A DNA stretch of 36,865 bases from Candidatus Endomicrobiellum cubanum (GTDB taxonomy: Bacteria; Elusimicrobiota; Endomicrobiia; Endomicrobiales; Endomicrobiaceae), in assembly GCA_031269735.1 (NCBI GenBank), contig JAISYS010000048.1:1-36865 (forward strand). The letters are read 5' to 3'. A model generated the notes under the pieces. It worked only from the letters and a program-made list of their open reading frames with translations. It made no database searches and had not been told where the DNA came from. How positions within the stretch are numbered: position 1 is the stretch's first letter; every line of letters starts with the position of its first letter. Below, in pieces: positions 33,487 through 36,865 of the stretch. A program made the position numbers and the translations under genes.

Positions 33487-34653
33487 TTAATTTTTTTGTT
33501 TTGATAAAAGATACTTCAGTATCAGTGGTGTAACAAAAGTTGTAAGTATTATAACTGCAACTAAAGCACTATAATCTTTTATGCCAAAAACATTATTTTT
33601 TAAACCAATACCAGCAAATATTAAACCTACTTCCCCTCTTGGGACCATAGAAACACCTATTAACAGTTTATTAATCCCTTTTTTAAGTACCACAAATCCA
33701 GCCACTGTTTTACCAACAAAAGCAACTACAAACAATACAGTCATTAAAACTATAATTTCTCTATTTACAGCAATAAAAGGATTAAAAGTGCTTATATCAA
33801 CATTTGTCCCCATTAAAACAAAAAATATAGGAACAAAAAACGCGTAAACAGGTTTGATATCCTTTTTTATTTCTTCACTTTGTTTTACTGTAGAAAGAAC
33901 TAAACCTGCAACAAATGCACCTACTATCGGCGCAAGTCCAACTTTTGTTGAAAACGCAGAAATAATAAAACAAAATGCTAGACCTACAATGAATATTACA
34001 TGAGACTGTTTCATCTTTGTAACAATTTTAAAAATAGAAGGAGAGATAAGGACTCCCGCTAAAACAGATAAAACTAAAAATAAAATAGCTGTACCACTTA
34101 TAGAAGCAACTGTCCCTAGGGTAACAGTTCCACCCTGAATGAGCTTTAAAACAACTGCAAGTATAGCAAGACCTATAACATCATCTATGACTGCTGCTCC
34201 TAAAACTATTTTAGCTTCTTGAGTTTCAAGTCGGTTTAAGTCCATAAATACTCTAGCTGTAATACCAACTGAAGTAGCTGTGAGAACTGCGCCAGCAAAA
34301 ATTGCTTGAGTACTTGTAAACCCAAAATATAAAAATACAAAATACCCTAAAAAATAAGGGGCTATAACTCCTACAACAGCCACTGCCGTAGCCCAAAGGC
34401 CCGCTTTTAAAAATTCTTTTATATCTGTAGAAAGGCCAACTTCAAAAAGAAGTATAATAGCCCCAAGTTCTGATATGCCAGAGAGAATTGCTGTTTCATG
34501 TACGATACCTAAAAAACTAGGACCTATAATGATACCCGCCAAAAGCTCTCCTATTATAGCGCTTTGGCCAAACCTTAAAGCAATTTCACCAAAAATTTTT
34601 GCAAAAAATAGAATACTTGCCAAAGCTATTAAAAGCGCAAATATATCGTGCAC
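33487..34653 (-). CDS. CPA2-family cation:proton antiporter
   Basis: A 388-residue inner-membrane antiporter that exchanges Na+ or K+ for protons. It has about 12 hydrophobic segments. Family marks: GLSTDIKEFL early, LTATSVGITARVF, GAAVIDDVIGLAIL with the Asp-Asp ion-binding pair, and SMVPRGEVGLIFAGIG near the end. No C-terminal RCK/TrkA-N or UspA domain is present, so it resembles NapA/GerN-type rather than KefB/KefC proteins. It starts with GTG (SD AAAGGAG, 7 bases), 20 bases after the thyX stop. Ion choice cannot be told from sequence. Confidence 0.9.
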   Translation of the reverse strand: MHDIFALLIALASILFFAKIFGEIALRFGQSAIIGELLAGIIIGPSFLGIVHETAILSGISELGAIILLFEVGLSTDIKEFLKAGLWATAVAVVGVIAPYFLGYFVFLYFGFTSTQAIFAGAVLTATSVGITARVFMDLNRLETQEAKIVLGAAVIDDVIGLAILAVVLKLIQGGTVTLGTVASISGTAILFLVLSVLAGVLISPSIFKIVTKMKQSHVIFIVGLAFCFIISAFSTKVGLAPIVGAFVAGLVLSTVKQSEEIKKDIKPVYAFFVPIFFVLMGTNVDISTFNPFIAVNREIIVLMTVLFVVAFVGKTVAGFVVLKKGINKLLIGVSMVPRGEVGLIFAGIGLKNNVFGIKDYSALVAVIILTTFVTPLILKYLLSKQKN

Positions 34654-34673
34654 TATACTTCTCCTTTATACGG

Positions 34674-35342
34674 TCATATCTTCTTCCAAGGTTTTCCACA
34701 TGTAAAAGTTTCATGACAACCTTCTCTTATACAATCTGGGCCAGCATCATTAAAAAGTAAAGGCGCTTTTTGCTTAACAAGACTTAACATACGACAAGCC
34801 ATTTCCCGTATTTCCCACTGTGCTCTATTGCAAGTTCTTAAGGAGAAAAAATGCCTTAACTCTCTTGCATTCATTGTGAATATAATTTTTGTAGCACTGG
34901 CGTTAGGAAGAATAAATCTTGCATCCTCAGCAGGAATCTCTGCACTTAAGATTTCTTTATAAAGATTTTCTGCCTCAATTAAAAAATTATTATATTTTTT
35001 TAAAAGCTCTGCATTTTTCTTTATACTTTCTGGTACGATAAATTCAAGGGTATTTTTAAACTTAACATACCGTTGACTTTGCACTGAAAAAGACGCTATC
35101 CTATGCCTTGTAAGTTGAGCAAGCAACGCTCTAGAAACTCCCTCTATACCAAAAGTAAAAGATGCATGTTCTAACACAGAATAATGGCCAGAAGAAATAA
35201 CTTTAGATAAAAGCTTTTCAATTTTTTCTTTATCAAAACTTTGTGCAAGTTCATCTACAGTTTTATAACTGTAACAAAGCCCTGCAGCTAATGCACAAAT
35301 CTTTTCAGGTTCCTGAGTAAATTGTAAAAGTTTAACTTTCAT
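34674..35342 (-). CDS. thyX: FAD-dependent thymidylate synthase
   Basis: Makes dTMP from dUMP with methylene-tetrahydrofolate and FAD, without producing dihydrofolate. The 222-residue protein has the ThyX motif RHRIASFSVQSQRY (RHRxxxxxxxS), SVLEHASFTFGIEGVSR with the FAD-site His, and ARFILPNASATKIIFTMN plus NARELRHFFSLRTCNRAQWEIR with the dUMP-site Arg. It is typical of anaerobes and reduced genomes that lack ThyA. The C-terminus adds a Cys-containing tail (GPDCIREGCHETFTCGK) seen in some homologues. No strong SD precedes its ATG. It lies between purA and the antiporter. Confidence 0.96.
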   Translation of the reverse strand: MKVKLLQFTQEPEKICALAAGLCYSYKTVDELAQSFDKEKIEKLLSKVISSGHYSVLEHASFTFGIEGVSRALLAQLTRHRIASFSVQSQRYVKFKNTLEFIVPESIKKNAELLKKYNNFLIEAENLYKEILSAEIPAEDARFILPNASATKIIFTMNARELRHFFSLRTCNRAQWEIREMACRMLSLVKQKAPLLFNDAGPDCIREGCHETFTCGKPWKKI

Positions 35343-35369
35343 AAGGAGTCATCTCTATATACATCAAAT

Positions 35370-36713
<1,344 letters not shown>

Positions 36714-36750
36714 TAGAAATTGGCGAAAACGCCATTAAATTTAAAACAAA

Positions 36751-36823
36751 CGCTCCCAACGAGATTTGAACTCGTGTCGCAGGATTGAAAATCCTGTGTC
36801 CTAGACCCCTAGACGATGGGAGC
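36751..36823 (-). tRNA. tRNA-Glu (anticodon UUC)
   Basis: A 73-base minus-strand cloverleaf: acceptor GCTCCCA / TGGGAGC, D arm with GTCTAGGGGTCTAGGAC, anticodon stem CAGGA/TCCTG around TTTTCAA (anticodon TTC, reading GAA), T arm with ACGAG-TTCAAAT-CTCGT, G73. CCA is not encoded. A 68-codon ORF overlapping it is spurious. Confidence 0.95.
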
Positions 36824-36826
36824 AAA

Positions 36827-36865
36827 TGAGCCCGGTGCGGCTTGAACGCACGACAACCTCATTAA
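36827..36865 (-). tRNA. tRNA-Lys (or tRNA-Asn), 3' part only
   Basis: The last 39 bases are the 3' half of a tRNA on the minus strand: TTAA of the anticodon loop, TGAGG stem, TTGTC, T arm GTGCG-TTCAAGC-CGCAC, acceptor CGGGCTC and A73. The visible anticodon bases N-T-T read AAN codons. An A73 and GAG-type acceptor fit Lys better than Asn, which usually carries G73. The 5' half lies outside the window. It is 3 bases upstream of tRNA-Glu, so both are cotranscribed. Confidence 0.75.

Overview
The window is AT-rich DNA from a Gram-negative, anaerobic-type bacterium. Gram-negative character is shown by a TolC-type outer-membrane protein with an RND pump, and by an autotransporter with a C-terminal barrel. 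Anaerobic metabolism is shown by a trimeric NADH-linked [FeFe] hydrogenase. The AT-richness, these gene types, ThyX in place of ThyA, and several freshly broken genes would fit Elusimicrobiota, in particular an Endomicrobium-like, possibly host-associated, lineage. That is inference from gene content only; no marker gene here proves it. Every protein-coding gene I accept lies on the minus strand, so the text reads from right to left in transcription order; only tRNA-Gln is on the plus strand.

Right end (36.9-33.2 kb): a partial tRNA-Lys/Asn, tRNA-Glu(UUC), a strong hairpin, purA, thyX, a CPA2-type cation/proton antiporter and a small exported protein. Then (33.0-28.1 kb) come hydC-hydB-hydA, a likely electron-bifurcating hydrogenase set, followed by ruvX. 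Next (27.9-24.2 kb) are a YacP-like NYN protein, mltG, a NifS/IscS cysteine desulfurase, a radical SAM pseudogene with at least four lesions, an overlooked 32-residue membrane peptide, and yajQ. From 23.6 to 16.4 kb lie a REC-GAF response regulator, rlmD, tolC and an RND permease; no periplasmic adaptor gene accompanies the pump.

16.4-11.0 kb is a compact Tad/Flp pilus cluster: tadE, a 57-residue Flp pilin, cpaB, a TadA/CpaF ATPase with an N-terminal domain that looks like a degenerate TadZ/CpaE, tadB and tadC. No secretin or prepilin peptidase is present. A 926-residue Pmp-like autotransporter follows. Then comes the riboflavin operon ribD-ribE-ribBA-ribH, preceded by a sigma70-like promoter, an FMN riboswitch and a terminator that overlaps the ribD ribosome binding site.

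Left end (4.1 kb to 1): an AlbA_2/RecG-like regulator split by one in-frame TAA, tRNA-Gln and yqeY driven by divergent promoters whose -35 boxes overlap, two exported or membrane proteins of unknown function, and an eroded IS256-type transposase start at the edge.

Functional links: the rib operon supplies FMN/FAD, which ThyX and the hydrogenase flavin subunit need; the cysteine desulfurase can supply sulfur for the many Fe-S clusters of HydABC and RlmD. The points most worth a second look are the TadZ-like/TadA fusion, the riboswitch expression platform, the diverged intergenic repeat pair, the tiny membrane ORF and the clustered gene decay.
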